From Erinaceus europaeus (lineage: Eukaryota > Chordata > Mammalia > Eulipotyphla > Erinaceidae), in the NCBI RefSeq assembly GCF_950295315.1, contig NC_080185.1, positions 44,869,237 to 44,933,236 of the forward strand: a DNA stretch of 64,000 bases, written 5' to 3'. The notes beneath the pieces are model-generated. The model was not told the origin of the DNA, ran no database searches, and saw only the letters and a list, made by a program, of their open reading frames with translations. Made by a program: the position numbers and the translations under genes. Within the stretch, counting starts at the first letter, position 1; every line of letters starts with the position of its first letter. This document shows, piece after piece, positions 1-9,254 of the stretch.

Positions 1-224
1 TTAATCGTTGTAGTTATTATTGTTGTTGTTATTGATGTTGTTGTTGTTGGATAGGACAGAGAGAAATAGAGAGAGGAGGGGAAGACAGAGAGGGGGAGAG
101 AAAGATAGACACCTGCAGACCTGCTTCACTGCCTGTGAAGCAACTCCCCTGCAGGTGGGGAGCTGGGGGCTCCAGCCGGGATCCTCAAGCTGGTCCTTGC
201 TCTTTGTGCCACGTGTGCTTAACG
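1..224 (-). repeat. Family A SINE, cut by left window edge
   Basis: A minus-strand tRNA-derived SINE runs in from the window edge. The + strand reads CAACAA-complement tail, GATAGGACAGAGAGAAAT, the CTGCAGACCTGCTTCAC core, and then GGGCTCCAGCCGGGATCC, the complement of a B-box region. The head ends early, just after TGCTTAAC, so the usual GCTGCGCTACCGCCCGACTCC end is missing. Confidence 0.85.
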
Positions 225-244
225 CGCACTGAAGACTGAAAGGC

Positions 245-470
245 CCTGCTGAGGTGCTGGGTTCACGTGGTAGAGCATTTAGTGTATAGAGTGCAGTGAC
301 CCAGGCTCTAAACTCTGGACCTCCATATGGATGCATCATGCAAAGGGGAAGCTCTTCTGTCTGTCTCTGTCTGTCTCTCTCTTCCTCCCTCCCTCCCTTG
401 CTCCCTCTCTTCTCCTCCCCCCCAACCCCCCTCTTTCCATCCAATAAGTTTAAATAAAAAAGAAGGAACA
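245..470 (+). repeat. Diverged tRNA-derived SINE with pyrimidine-rich body
   Basis: The segment opens with a degraded head (GTAGAGCATTTAGTGTATAG, then a CCCAGGCTCTAAACTC block). It continues through GGGGAAGCTCTTCTGTCTG into a CT-rich run (about 355-440) and a TCCAATAAGTTTAAATAAA tail. The order matches family B-like SINEs, but the head is weakly conserved. A long antisense reading frame here comes from low-complexity sequence. Confidence 0.5.
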
Positions 471-844
471 AAAAGATAGTGCTGTAGATGATTTCTAGAT
501 GATCTGTTTGGTGAAGGTAGTGGCACATTCCATAGAGCACGCAGGTTGTAGGCTTTTGAAGTAGGGGGGCAAGTTTACAACAGGTGAAGGAGTTCTGCAC
601 TTTTCTCTTTGTCAGAAAAAAGTCAAACTCATTTATTTTAAAGATCATTGGAGGTGTCCTTATTAGGATTCCAAGGAAATGCGTACATGTTTTCAATCTT
701 TTAAAAATATTTCAATTTATGTAAGCAGAAAGTGAGTTGGATACGTGCACTGTTCCCGCACATACAGTTCTGGGCATTTAACATGGGACCTCATATATGA
801 AATTCTGTGCTCGGTACCAGTCTCAATATTTTTCACCCTTATTA

Positions 845-1008
845 CCTCTTGTTATCTTTCTACTTCCTCTCCTTCTGTTCTTCCTCTTCCTTCTCCTCTT
901 TTGCTCTTCCTCCTCCTCCTTTCTTCTTTCTTCTTCTCCTTCCAGCTCCCTTTCCTCTCCTCCCCTCCCCCCTCTTCTCCTCACCCCCCCCACTTCCTCC
1001 TTCAGATA
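845..1008. repeat. Pyrimidine-rich low-complexity tract
   Basis: This is an almost pure C/T stretch on the + strand (CTCCTTCTG, TTCTTCCTCTTCC, CCCCTCCCCCC). It yields overlapping Ser/Leu/Pro-rich and Glu/Arg/Lys-rich frames on both strands that are not genes. It may be the expanded simple-sequence part of a SINE whose head is around 1010-1125. Confidence 0.8.
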
Positions 1009-1009
1009 G

Positions 1010-1125
1010 AACCTGAGAAACAAAGAGTAAAAGAGACAACAGCACTGAATCTCCCTTCACTGCAGTGGCCTGGGCTCAAACCTGGGTTGTTCACATGCCA
1101 AAACAGCACACAATTCAAATGAGGT
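1010..1125 (-). repeat. Family D-like SINE fragment
   Basis: The + strand reads GAGACAACAGCACTGAAT, CTTCACTGCAGTGGCC, then CTCAAACCTGGGTTGTTCAC. The same order (GCACTGAA..., CTGTGG, TTGAACTTGAACC) recurs at 4695-4812 and 15720-15862, which defines this short minus-strand family. Confidence 0.55.
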
Positions 1126-1258
1126 TTTTTTAAAAAAAATTTTTTTAACCAGAGCACTGCTCAGCTCTGGTTTATGGCAGTGTGGGGGATTGAACCTGGG
1201 ACTTGAGAGCCTCAGGCATGAAAGTCTCTTTGCATAACCATTATATGACCCACCCTGA
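1126..1258 (-). repeat. Family C SINE
   Basis: An A/T-rich tail is followed by ACCAGAGCACTGCTCAGCTC, GGGGGATTGAACCTGGGAC, CAGGCATGAAAGTCTC and TTTGCATAACCATTATATGA. On the minus strand this gives a tRNA-like A box (CATAATGGTTATGC) and B box (GGTTCAATCCCC). Copies recur at 2021, 18525 and 19270. Confidence 0.75.
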
Positions 1259-1643
1259 ATGAACTATTTTACTGGCCCTCTTATTTATATTTTTTGGAGA
1301 AACAAAAAACTACTTTGTTACTTTGTTTCCCAAGACCATTTGAAACCTATCATTATCAATAACTGGCTCAAATTTACTTTTGTGACTATTGTTTTGTCAC
1401 TTGGATTCCCACTTTATTTAATTTGTTCAGAAATAGCATTATCATACTGCATTACTGTAGATCAAACTTTAGTAGATTAGCAGTGATGTCTGATCATTGA
1501 GGCTTCTGAAGTAAATATAGATACTTGGCAGAAACCCACAGATTCAAAACTATTAAGGAGAACTAGACATAGCCTCCCTCCCCCCTTTTATTAAGTGTGC
1601 CATGTCAATTTGATATGTGGTCCAGGACTTTCTTATATGGAGA
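1259..1643. other. Unique AT-rich sequence
   Basis: I see no repeat, exon or RNA gene here. A 73-codon plus-strand frame (1259-1480) has no recognisable motif and its composition matches the surrounding DNA, so I treat it as chance. Confidence 0.5.
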
Positions 1644-1645
1644 TG

Positions 1646-1694
<49 letters not shown>

Positions 1695-1700
1695 ATATTT
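1644..1700. repeat. (TA)n microsatellite
   Basis: A near-perfect alternating TA tract has two small interruptions where AT is doubled. Such tracts can form cruciforms and vary in length. Confidence 0.95.
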
Positions 1701-1959
1701 GATAGATTACGTCTTTGTATTTTTCAAGAGACTAAGTTCACATCTTTGTCTCAGGGGTCTTTCAGAAGGCTTTGCAAATGATAGATATTTAAGGAAGTTA
1801 CAACAGAAAATAAGCCTGAATTTCAACCCTACCTCTGCTATTGGGAGAAACATAATTAGCACACAGGCTGATGTCAACCTGACATTAAGCCTACCGAGCG
1901 TACAATAGATGTACATAAAGCCACAAGGAATTGTGGGTGTATAGGAAGTTTCAAGGAAT

Positions 1960-2290
1960 GTCTGCAAAATTTCATTGACATTTATCTTATATAAATTTTA
2001 GAGTTTCTGGTCTAATATCTAGATTTATTATTATTATATATATATTTTTTTTTACCAGAGTCCTGTTCATCTCTGACTTACTGTGGTGGAGGAATTGAAC
2101 CTCAGGCATAAGAATCTCTTTGCATAACCATTATGCTATCTACCCTGCCCTAATATCTTTAATGCATTTTGATTTGACCTTGATGTATGGTCTTAGGTGG
2201 TGATCTAGTTTCACTTTTCTACAGGTTGCATCAGCAGAAGGAAACAATTTCCTTGTTTATATATCTTGGTTAAGGAGAGGAGATTTTATC
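1960..2290 (-). mobile_element. Old L1 ORF2 fragment split by a SINE
   Basis: GAGTTTCTGGTCTAATATCT (to 2020) continues after the SINE as CTTTAATGCATTTTGATTTG and GGTGATCTAGTTTCAC. This parallels the antisense L1 ORF2 text at 24230-24330 in this window (CTGGTCTGACATCTAGG, GATCCATTTGGAGTTGATTT). It is highly diverged and non-coding. Confidence 0.5.
2021..2149 (-). repeat. Family C SINE inserted in old L1
   Basis: The copy shows TTTACCAGAGTCCTGTTCAT, GGAATTGAACCTCAGGCAT and TTTGCATAACCATTATGCTA. It is flanked by the repeat CTAATATCT at 2012-2020 and 2150-2158, the likely TSD, and it splits the L1 fragment around it. Confidence 0.8.
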
Positions 2291-2489
2291 CTGAAGCACC
2301 TGATCAGTTTTGTGACCTTCATGTCAATATAGGGTCTCCCTCCTGCTGTTCCAGCCTCTTTAGGAAAACAGCAATGGAGACTTATGAGGTCTTAGTTGTA
2401 AATTGGTAAGTTCTTAGGTGATTTTTTTTCTTTTCTTTTTAACAGTCTCTCTTGTTGCTAAAACTCAGACCCAATCTAATTTGGTGCCT

Positions 2490-2780
2490 GCTGTCTCTGA
2501 CCACTGGTTTTTAGTCCTGGGAATCACTTACTCACCCCCCTTTCCATCCACAAGCCACATGTGTCTGTACTTAGTTGTGGCTTAGGTGATTTTACTTTTT
2601 TAAACCGATGTTTCTTTAATTGGGACCTGTATGTGGTGTGCCTCAGCTGCCAAACTCCCTGTCAGGTGCCAACTGTCCCTTAGTATGGACCTTTTATTCC
2701 TGGAAGTTGTCTCACCTTTTTTTCCCCTGCCCATTAGCCACAGGAATCTGTACTCATCTGTGGCTCAGGTAGTTTTTGAA
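2490..2780. repeat. Diverged direct repeat pair of unknown origin
   Basis: Two blocks of about 90 bp share an ordered set of words. The first (about 2505-2592) has TTAGTCCTGGGAATCACTTA, AGCCACATGTGTCTGTACTT and TGTGGCTTAGGTGATTTT. The second (about 2688-2776) has TTATTCCTGGAAGTTGTCTC, AGCCACAGGAATCTGTACTC and TGTGGCTCAGGTAGTTTT. No coding potential is visible. Confidence 0.6.
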
Positions 2781-3137
2781 GAGTTCCTGGTCATATTTTG
2801 TTGAGTTTCTAGCTGATTTTCGTTGCTTTTCCTAGTTGATTGGGTAGAGCAAAACAGCTCCGCTGCTACTCCATAGCCATGCCTCTGGAAATTCTCCCTA
2901 AAATTGTTTTTATCTTGGCATTTTCCTCTATGAGAAACAAGATGCACGGTTTTTGTTTCTGTTGGACTAGTATCTTACAATTTGCAAATAAGACCAAGGA
3001 AAAATTAGTTTAGATCTTCTGGTGTAAGATAAAGTGGGTCTCTAACTCTTAATACATTAAAATCCAGTTTGGTATCTTATAACCTCTTCTCAGCAATAAT
3101 AGGGAAATTTGAGGCAGTAGTGCATGTAAGGAAGCTA
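2781..3137. other. Unassigned sequence after the direct repeat pair
   Basis: No repeat family is confidently recognised. The segment at 2850-2890 is slightly richer in CpG and may belong to the same old element as the repeat pair. The reading frame over it is short and featureless. Confidence 0.35.
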
Positions 3138-3345
3138 GATGTGGGGGCCAGGCAGTGACACAATGTAAGCTACTAAGCTCAGGGTTTGAGCCCAGTTCCC
3201 ACCTGCAGGGGTCCACTTCATGGCCAGTGAAGTAGGTCTGCAGATGTCTATCTTGCTCTTTCCCTCTCTTCCCCTTCCCGCTCAACTTATCTCTATCTTA
3301 TCCAATAAAATGGAAAAAAAAATGGCCACCAGGAGCAATGGTTTT
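3138..3345 (+). repeat. Family B-like SINE
   Basis: GGGGCCAGGCAGTGACACAA starts the head. AGGGTTTGAGCCCAGTTCCC forms a B-box region, followed by CACCTGCAGGGGTCCACTTC, GTGAAGTAGGTCTGCAG and a CT-rich stretch. TCCAATAAAATGG and GGCCACCAGGAGCAATGG close the element, the last being a remnant of the A-prime terminal module. Confidence 0.75.
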
Positions 3346-3555
3346 TCAGTGCTGGACCAAATTCTAATGATAACCGTGGAGCTAGCGGGAAAAAAATGGG
3401 GAATCTAGGTGCAGTCAATGTCAACCGGTTTTTAAATACTTCTTCTAGCTAACCTTTCCTAAGAAGTGTCAGGAAACTCATGATTTTTGAAAAAATCATT
3501 TTGTTGGAAGCATAATGGTTGTAGTCCCATTGCTAACATGTGAATACTATTTCTC

Positions 3556-3760
3556 ATCATGCCTGTGACAGCTGTCGACACCCCCCCCCCCAGCTTAAAT
3601 ACTTTTCCTCCTTTGTGTATTTGGACTCCTAGACTCTATCCACACATCCCTTTCTGTCCTTACTTTCTTTCCGTAGAGTCCATTGCTTTGATGCAGTACA
3701 CCACACTCAGTTTAAATTTCACCCTGTGTTTCCCTTTCTTTCCTTATTTCTTATGAGCTA
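3556..3760 (-). mobile_element. Old L1 3' UTR fragment
   Basis: The text TTGGACTCCTAGACTCTATC, AGAGTCCATTGCTTTGATGC and AGTTTAAATTTCACCCTGTG follows the same order as 43096-43215 (CTTGGATCTGTATTC, AGAGTCTTTTACTTTGGTAC, AGTTTAGATTCTAC). That region is the 3' UTR of a minus-strand L1. The fragment is diverged. Confidence 0.45.
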
Positions 3761-4039
3761 CGTGTAAAGGAGATCTTTTTGTATTCTAATTGATGAACAC
3801 ACTTCATCAAATCATCATTCTCAAAATATTCTGTTTGTGCTTTCCTCCTGGCCAACTGGTACTGCCATTTATTTTTGGGCGTTAATAGTTGACAGTGAAG
3901 ATATTTAACAGATTGATCATTCAAAATTGATAATAACTGAATAGAATTCACTGCCTCGGCCTGTTTTTTGTTTGTCTGATTTGTTGTTGTTGTTGTTGTT
4001 GACATTGTTGTCCCAGTTGGCTTCACTACTCCATGTGCA

Positions 4040-4165
4040 TGTTTTCAGATAGAGAAACAGTGATCATAGCACCAAAACTTCTTTTAGTATGGTGAGTGCC
4101 TGGCTTAAACCAAGTTCTCGTATGACAGAAAGCAATCTAACAAAGTGCACTATCTTGCCAGTCTT
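4040..4165 (-). repeat. Family D SINE fragment
   Basis: CAGATAGAGAAACAGTGATC, then ACTTCTTTTAGTATGGTG, CTTAAACCAAGTTCTCG and GCACTATCTTGCCAGTC give the complement of a D-type head at the right end. Divergence is considerable. Confidence 0.5.
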
Positions 4166-4337
4166 TATGCTCCCCCCCCCAAAAAATTGGTATTATAAAT
4201 TTATTTTCCCTGTCTTTTCTTTCCCACCCATCTGTTGTTCTGATGATCAGATTATATAGTTCACAAATTTGATCCCAGACAAAAGGCTAAAGAAGGTACA
4301 TCAGTAGTCACATTTATTTATTAGTGCATGAGATAAT

Positions 4338-4680
4338 GGATTTTTTTTTTTTTGCCTCCAGGGTTATTGCTGGGGCTCAATGCCGTTCACTAAGAGTCCA
4401 CTGTTCCTGGAGGCTGTTTTTCCCATTTTTGTTGCCCTTGTTGTTCATCATTATTGTTGTTATTGCTGTCATTGTTGTTGGATAGGACAGAGAGAAATCG
4501 AGAGAGGATGGAAAGACAGAGAGGGGGAGAGAAAGATAGACACCTGCAGACCTGTTTCACTGCTTGTGTGGTGACCCACCCTATAGGTAGGGAGCAGGGG
4601 GCTCGAACCAGGATCCTTACAAAAGTCCTTGTGCTTTGCGCCATGTGTGCTTAACCGCTGTGCTATCGCCCGGCCTCCCA
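4338..4680 (-). repeat. Family A-prime SINE with terminal module
   Basis: A T-run is followed by GCCTCCAGGGTTATTGCTGG, then TGTTCCTGGAGGCTG, the TTGTTG tail complement, GATAGGACAGAGAGAAATCG and CACCTGCAGACCTGTTTCAC. It ends in TAACCGCTGTGCTATCGCCC, the tRNA-like head. It is longer than plain family A because of the extra module at 4350-4420. Confidence 0.9.
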
Positions 4681-4694
4681 TAGAATTTTTGTTT

Positions 4695-4812
4695 TATTGG
4701 AGAGAGTGAGACTGGCCACAACACTGAAGTTTCTTCACTGTGGTTGGGGTTTGAACTTGAACCTTGTCCATGCACATCGCAAAGCTATCCAAGTGAACTA
4801 TTTAGCAGGGTT
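4695..4812 (-). repeat. Family D SINE
   Basis: GGAGAGAGTGAGACTGGCC, ACACTGAAGTTTCTTCACTG, GGGGTTTGAACTTGAACC and CAAGTGAACTATTTAGCAGG give a minus-strand head with B-box complement TTTGAAC. It directly follows the A-prime SINE. Confidence 0.6.
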
Positions 4813-5515
4813 TCAATCAAGATTATAAATGTTCAAAAATGGAATCCAATGGAGCACAAAGTATTCCTTAAAAATAGCAAATATTCTCAGAAAATATAAA
4901 ACTAAAGTCTCTGTGTGTGTGTGTGATGTTTGGTTGAATATATGCAAGTGTGAAGCTTTTGCGTATTTGTGTGTCACTGTCAGTTGAACGTGTGTGTATG
5001 TGTGTGTGTGTGTGTGTGTCTGATGAGAAAGCAGGCAAAAGGCAGAAAGAGAAAATCTTAAGCGTCTTTTTGTTTCCTTACAGTCCAGGAGTCTGTTCCT
5101 CATTTGCTTTCAAAACCAGGTTGTGTTGGGGAGTGGGCCGTTCTTGAATCAGCCTCTTTGTTGGGTGACATATATTCCCTTTGCCAAGGATAAGTCATTT
5201 TTGTTGAACTATAAATTGGGGCATTCATTAGTATGGAAATAAGGTCTTTTAAGACCAAGAAGAGCTTATGTATAAATGCTCTTTTCCTTTCGCTCTGCTA
5301 CAAAGAGCTGATTGTGGCATAAATGCACTCAGAGTCTCCACCAGTGTATGCCAAAATGGTTGGTAGGCCAGCCTCCTAAGACATTGCTGCCGGTGCATGT
5401 TGGGTTTAAGAGACAAACTTTATCGGTTGATGCTAAAAAAAAAGTTTAAACATACATACACACACACATACACACACACCTGAAATGAATTCACACAAAA
5501 TTGGTGTTTCAAACT
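4813..5515. repeat. Unique DNA with short (GT)n and (CA)n tracts
   Basis: GT repeats lie at 4910-4926 and 4990-5018, and a CA-rich tract at 5452-5480. The remaining bases show no recognised element. The 96-codon minus frame here is driven by the GT repeat (a Thr-His run) and is not a gene. Confidence 0.7.
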
Positions 5516-5525
5516 AACATAATCT

Positions 5526-5836
5526 TTTCTTTTTTTAAAGAAATTTATATTTATTTACTTATTTTCCCTTTTGTTGCCCTTGTTGGTTTTTTATTGTTGT
5601 AGTTATTATTGTTGTAGTTATTGATGTCGTCATTTTTAGATAGGATAGAGAGAAATGGCAAGAAGAGGGGAAGACAGAGAGGGGGAGAGAAAGACAGACA
5701 CCTGCAGACCTGCTTCACCGCTTGTGAAGTGACTCCCCTGTAGGTGAGGAGCCAGAGTCTGGAACCTGGATCCTTAAGCTGCTCCTTGCGCTTTGCACCA
5801 TATGCGCTTAACCAGCTATGTTACCGCCCAACTGCC
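5526..5836 (-). repeat. Family A SINE with TSD
   Basis: A full minus-strand copy runs from the tail (CCCTTTTGTTGCCCTTGTTG) through the CACCTGCAGACCTGCTTCAC core to the head (TTAACCAGCTATGTTACCGC). AACATAATCT at 5516-5525 and 5837-5846 is a 10-bp TSD, as expected of L1-mediated insertion. Confidence 0.92.
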
Positions 5837-6099
5837 AACATAATCTGTTATGCTGCTTGCTTGTTCCTTTTGTCTGGAGCAAAAAGACCTCTCCATATTG
5901 GCAGGAAAGACACTCATTAGATGAAGTATAACGTGTTCTGGACACAGAACATATAAGGATGACTTCAAATATAACGTTTTGCTTATGTGTAGACCTTTTT
6001 TTTAAAAAAAAATCTAACTTAAATTACCCAGGAAAATTTGCTGCAAAAAGCTTAGAAACTGATTATTCTTTTTGTGGTATGATCAAAACTGAAGGGTGT

Positions 6100-6235
6100 G
6101 GTAGGTGAAATTACTCAATTGGATAGTATGCTGTTTTGCCATTTGCATGGCTGAGGTTCGAGTCTTGCACCCACTGTGTTGGAAGATGCTTTAGTGCTGT
6201 GGTCTTTTTGTTTGTTTGTTTTTACTATCTCTTCT
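6100..6235 (+). repeat. Family D SINE
   Basis: A plus-strand head reads CTCAATTGGATAGTATGCTG, TTTGCCATTTGCATGG and CTGAGGTTCGAGTCTTGCAC, the last containing the B box. GATGCTTTAGTGCTGTGGTC and TTTACTATCTCTTCTTTAAA follow. It continues into a (GAAA)n tract that probably grew from its tail. Confidence 0.7.
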
Positions 6236-6316
6236 TTAAAGAAAGAAAGAGAGAAAGAAAGAAAAAGAGAGAGAGAGAAAGAAAGAAAGGAAGAAGGAAA
6301 GAAAGAAAGAAAGAAG
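6236..6316. repeat. (GAAA)n microsatellite
   Basis: Repeated GAAA/GAGA units with a few AAGG variants abut the 3' end of a family D SINE. This is the common route of microsatellite birth from a SINE tail. The Lys/Arg/Glu-rich frame across it is an artefact. Confidence 0.9.
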
Positions 6317-6836
6317 TGGAATAGTCTAGGCTATCTTCTGTTTTCCAGCAATGACTCTGGTTGCTCAGATGAAGCCACCCCCTGTGATCTACTCATCTAA
6401 CCCCTGGCTTAAAAAATCAATCTTCTTTGCTTTGCAGCTTATGTAAAAGAAAATTGAAGCAGCCACTCAGTCAAGTAAACATGAAATGTAGTGGGTTGCA
6501 GCAATTAAGTAAAGGTTTGAAACTCTGCTTACTGCTCTATTCAGCATCAACAGAAACTGGTAGCTAGAAATTTTGTGGTTTGGCATTATCTGAGTACTAA
6601 TCCAGGAACATATCACGTAAATCATGTTTCTTTTCTTGGCACTCCCCATGAGCATTTAATTATTGGCAATGTAAAATTACTTAAAATGTCAAAACACTTT
6701 GTTAACAATTATGTTGTTCTGCAGGTTTTTTTTTCTAAAACAACTTTAGGAAATTAGTCACCTGGTAGAAGAGAATAAAGATTGAAAACAGTATTTTACT
6801 GTTATCCACATGTTGTGATTTTGATTTTTTTCTATT
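6317..6836. other. Unique sequence
   Basis: No repeat or gene signal is recognised. Short frames on both strands (about 60 codons) lack motifs or codon structure that would argue for an exon. Confidence 0.45.
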
Positions 6837-6951
6837 CCTTCCATCTTCCCTTCCTCTTTCCCTCCCTCTTTTCCTTCCTTCCTTCCTTCCTTCCTTCCTT
6901 CCTTCCTTCCTTCCTTCCTTCCTTCCTTCCTTCTTTCCTTCCTTCCTTCCC
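6837..6951. repeat. (TTCC)n microsatellite
   Basis: About 110 bp of CCTT units form the core (6868-6950) with imperfect flanks. Translation gives a periodic Pro-Ser-Phe-Leu run, which is why a 75-codon frame appears here. Confidence 0.95.
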
Positions 6952-7014
6952 CTCTAGGGTTTCACTGCTCCAAGCAGCCTTTTTATTTTTCTTTTTGCAA
7001 GGGAGGTAGGTGGG

Positions 7015-7140
7015 GGGGTGAGAAGAAAAAGAAAGATAACACCGAAGCTTCCCCCTGTGCAGTGGGAACTGTTGTCAAACTTGAATCATGCTCACACCAA
7101 AGCAGATGCACTACCCAGTTAAGCTTTCTTGCTCGCCTCC
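7015..7140 (-). repeat. Family D SINE
   Basis: GAAAGATAACACCGAAGCTT, CCCCTGTGCAGTGGGAAC, CAAACTTGAATCATGCTCAC and TACCCAGTTAAGCTTTCTTG follow the D order in minus orientation. The pyrimidine tract to its left may be its old simple-sequence tail. Confidence 0.6.
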
Positions 7141-7861
7141 ATGATGACCTTTCATCTCAACAAGATTTTGACAAAAGCATTGAAATTATGCACCACTTAG
7201 TCACACATAACTATGCCCTTTTTTCCAGTACTCTAAAGGCTATAAACTTTAAGCATTGTACTCAATCCAATTAAATTATCTTTGCCAGGAGAGACTTCAA
7301 ATGGAAAATAATCCAACTCTTAGAAAACATGAGAAATAGGTAGCGTAGTAACATCACACTTACATCAGTATTTACTTTCAACTCTGCCATTAATATTATA
7401 ACAATATGTATGTGTGGTCTAGAATGTAGACATGCTGTATACTTCTTCAAATCATACTGTTGCATGGTGAGTGCTGGCTATTTACAACAACTTCACAGTA
7501 TCAAAGGCCAGTACTATTTCTTAATGTGTGTATTTGAGTTTGGGTGACAGTATATGCACAGGTTGGGGGGGCATTTGATTATTTTTAGCCCTCTCTTCAT
7601 CCAACCCTGTAAGTAATTTTGGCTCCATTGTGGTTTGTTCTGTTTCAGAACCAATGTATCCAAAGATAGTGTTATGCCCATGACAGCTTTCTTCTTTGTT
7701 CGCTATATTTCTCTTCTAGTTAATATAGTCTTTGAGGATATTTGCACTTAACCCAAATCATCTATGCTATATTCTTGTGAGAGAAGGTAACTTACTGAGT
7801 GACCATTCCTGCAAGAGAAAATGGTTTCACATGAAACAAGAGGCTAGAAGTTTGAGGAAAT
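7141..7861. other. Unique AT-rich sequence
   Basis: No recognised repeat, RNA gene or exon. Reading frames are at most about 70 codons and show no motif. Confidence 0.5.
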
Positions 7862-7960
7862 AAAAAGCTTAAGTGGGGAGTCGGGTAATAGCACAGTGGA
7901 TTTTCATGTGGCACAAAGCTCAAGGACCAGCTTAAAGATCCTAGTTGGAGTCCCTGGCTC

Positions 7961-7966
7961 CCCACC
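7961..7966. repeat. 6-bp TSD, left copy (solo LTR)
   Basis: CCCACC directly precedes the TG that opens the LTR and matches the six bases after its closing CA. Only one such copy is present in uninterrupted family A SINEs. Confidence 0.85.
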
Positions 7967-8026
7967 TGCTGGGCTAGCTTGCTGGGAGAGAGACCAGGAA
8001 CTGGTGGCAGAATGGTAATACAATTC

Positions 8027-8032
8027 TTTATT
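8027..8032 (-). terminator. LTR polyadenylation signal
   Basis: TTTATT on the + strand is AATAAA on the LTR's coding strand, downstream of its TATA box, marking R. Confidence 0.7.
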
Positions 8033-8181
8033 CATGTGGAGCCCCAGAGTCGGGCATGAGCACAGCAGGTCAAGCCTCTTGGCGCCAAGCCGCAGTGGCT
8101 GCTTCCCACTCTGCACACCAGCCTTTCTCCAGGTCGGGACGTGGGAGAGAAAAGAGAGGGAAACCAGGAACATAAATGGCC

Positions 8182-8187
8182 TTTATA
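8182..8187 (-). promoter_or_regulatory. LTR TATA box
   Basis: On the minus strand the text reads CCCTATAAAGGCC, a canonical TATA box within the presumed U3. It could act as an antisense promoter, though activity cannot be judged from sequence. Confidence 0.65.
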
Positions 8188-8447
8188 GGGTAAAACCAGA
8201 AGTGTCAAGTCAGAATGAAGACAGCTGCGAAAGGGGTTGGAGAAAAGAAAGAGTGGGAAGGTAGAAAGCTTCTGTAGCAACAGTTGCTAGGGTTTTAACT
8301 GGCGGGATTAATGTAGGTAGAGTGAGTTTCGAGGTAAAAAGTAGATCAAAGGAATGGATGGGGAATCTTTCAGGCAAATCGATGATTATGTAAATGGGCC
8401 ATAGTATCGGCAATGGAGAGGGGGGGAGGCTGGTTTAATGTCTGACA

Positions 8448-8453
8448 CCCACC
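8448..8453. repeat. 6-bp TSD, right copy (solo LTR)
   Basis: CCCACC follows the LTR's closing CA and leads straight back into the SINE core TGCAGGGGAGTC. Confidence 0.85.
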
Positions 8454-8714
8454 TGCAGGGGAGTCACTTCACAGCGGTGAAGCAGGTCTGCAGGTGTCTA
8501 TCTTTCTTTCCCCCTGTCTTCCTCTCCTCTCTACATTTCTCTCTGTCCTATCTAACAACGACGATATCAATAATACCAACAATCATAACTACAACAACAA
8601 GGGCAACAAAAGGGAAAATAAATATTTAAAAAAAGGTTAAGCAGTGTTTGCTCTAAGTTTCTATGTTATTAAAACATGGTGTTTATTAGGAAGTATAAGT
8701 CATTATTTATTTAA

Positions 8715-8850
8715 ATTATCTGTAATTTTTATTTATTGGGTAGACACAGTCAGAAATTGAGAGGGAAGGGAGTGATAAGCAGAGAGACAGAGAAACACCT
8801 GCAACACTGCTTCATCATTTGCAAACCTTTCCCCTTGCAGGTGTGGTCTT
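8715..8850 (-). repeat. Family B SINE fragment
   Basis: ATTTATTGGGTAGACACAGT, CAGAAATTGAGAGGGAAGGG, ACACCTGCAACACTGCTTCA and CCTTTCCCCTTGCAGGTGTG match the tail and core of family B in minus orientation. The tRNA-like head is missing. Confidence 0.7.
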
Positions 8851-8974
8851 TATTATTATTTTTTAAGTGAGACATAAATTTAACAAATCTTTAAAAAATG
8901 AAAATTCCTTCCTTCCCTTCCTATCTTCCCTTCCTTCCTCCTTTGGTGTTTACCCATCACTTCTATATTACTTT

Positions 8975-9254
8975 TATTTTTTTAATTTTTAAAAATATTT
9001 ACTTATTCCCTTTTGTTGCCTTTGTTGTTTTATTGTTGTAGTCATTGATGTCGTCGTTGGATAGGACAGAGAGAAATGGACAGACGAAGGGAAGCAGAGC
9101 GGGAGAGAAAGATACATACCCGTACACCTGCTTCACCGCCTGTGAAGCGACTCCTCTGCGAGTGGGGAGCTTGGGGCTTGAACCGGGATTCTTAAGCTGG
9201 TCCCTGCACTTTGCACCACATGTGCTTAACCTGCTGCGCTACCGCCTGACTCCA
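8975..9254 (-). repeat. Family A SINE
   Basis: The copy runs TTCCCTTTTGTTGCCTTTGT, GGATAGGACAGAGAGAAATG, CACCTGCTTCACCGCCTGTG and GGGCTTGAACCGGGATTC to the head complement AACCTGCTGCGCTACCGCCT. It is a complete, modestly diverged copy that abuts an L1 3' UTR. Confidence 0.92.

Larger units (their letters stand above)
7967..8447 (-). mobile_element. Solo LTR of an endogenous retrovirus
   Basis: The 481-bp insert starts TG and ends CA and is flanked by 6-bp duplications. On the minus strand it begins TGTCAGACATTAAACC and ends in CCCAGCA. It holds a TATAAA at 8187-8182 and an AATAAA at 8032-8027 in correct order about 150 bp apart, as in U3-R-U5. No internal retroviral sequence remains, so LTR-LTR recombination is the likely origin. 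The 6-bp TSD suits class II (betaretrovirus-like) ERVs, but sequence similarity to the LTRs at 57.4/61.6 kb is not evident. Confidence 0.88.
7874..8635 (+). repeat. Family A SINE interrupted by a solo LTR
   Basis: The head GGGGAGTCGGGTAATAGCAC to GGCTCCCCACC (7966) resumes at 8448 as CCCACCTGCAGGGGAGTCAC. It then runs through GTGAAGCAGGTCTGCAGG and an AACAACAAGGGCAACAAAAG tail to about 8635. The imperfect flanks AAAAGCTTAAG (before) and AAAAGGTTAAG (after) may be the TSD. The interruption lies between the tRNA-like head and the core. Confidence 0.93.

Noticed and set aside
1..696. 231-codon minus-strand frame
   Set aside because: It spans two SINEs and a pyrimidine tract, and its Asn run comes from the (TTG)n tail. 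It has no motif and no homologous codon pattern.
6837..6951. Protein with a repeated PSFL unit
   Set aside because: It is the translation of a (TTCC)n microsatellite.
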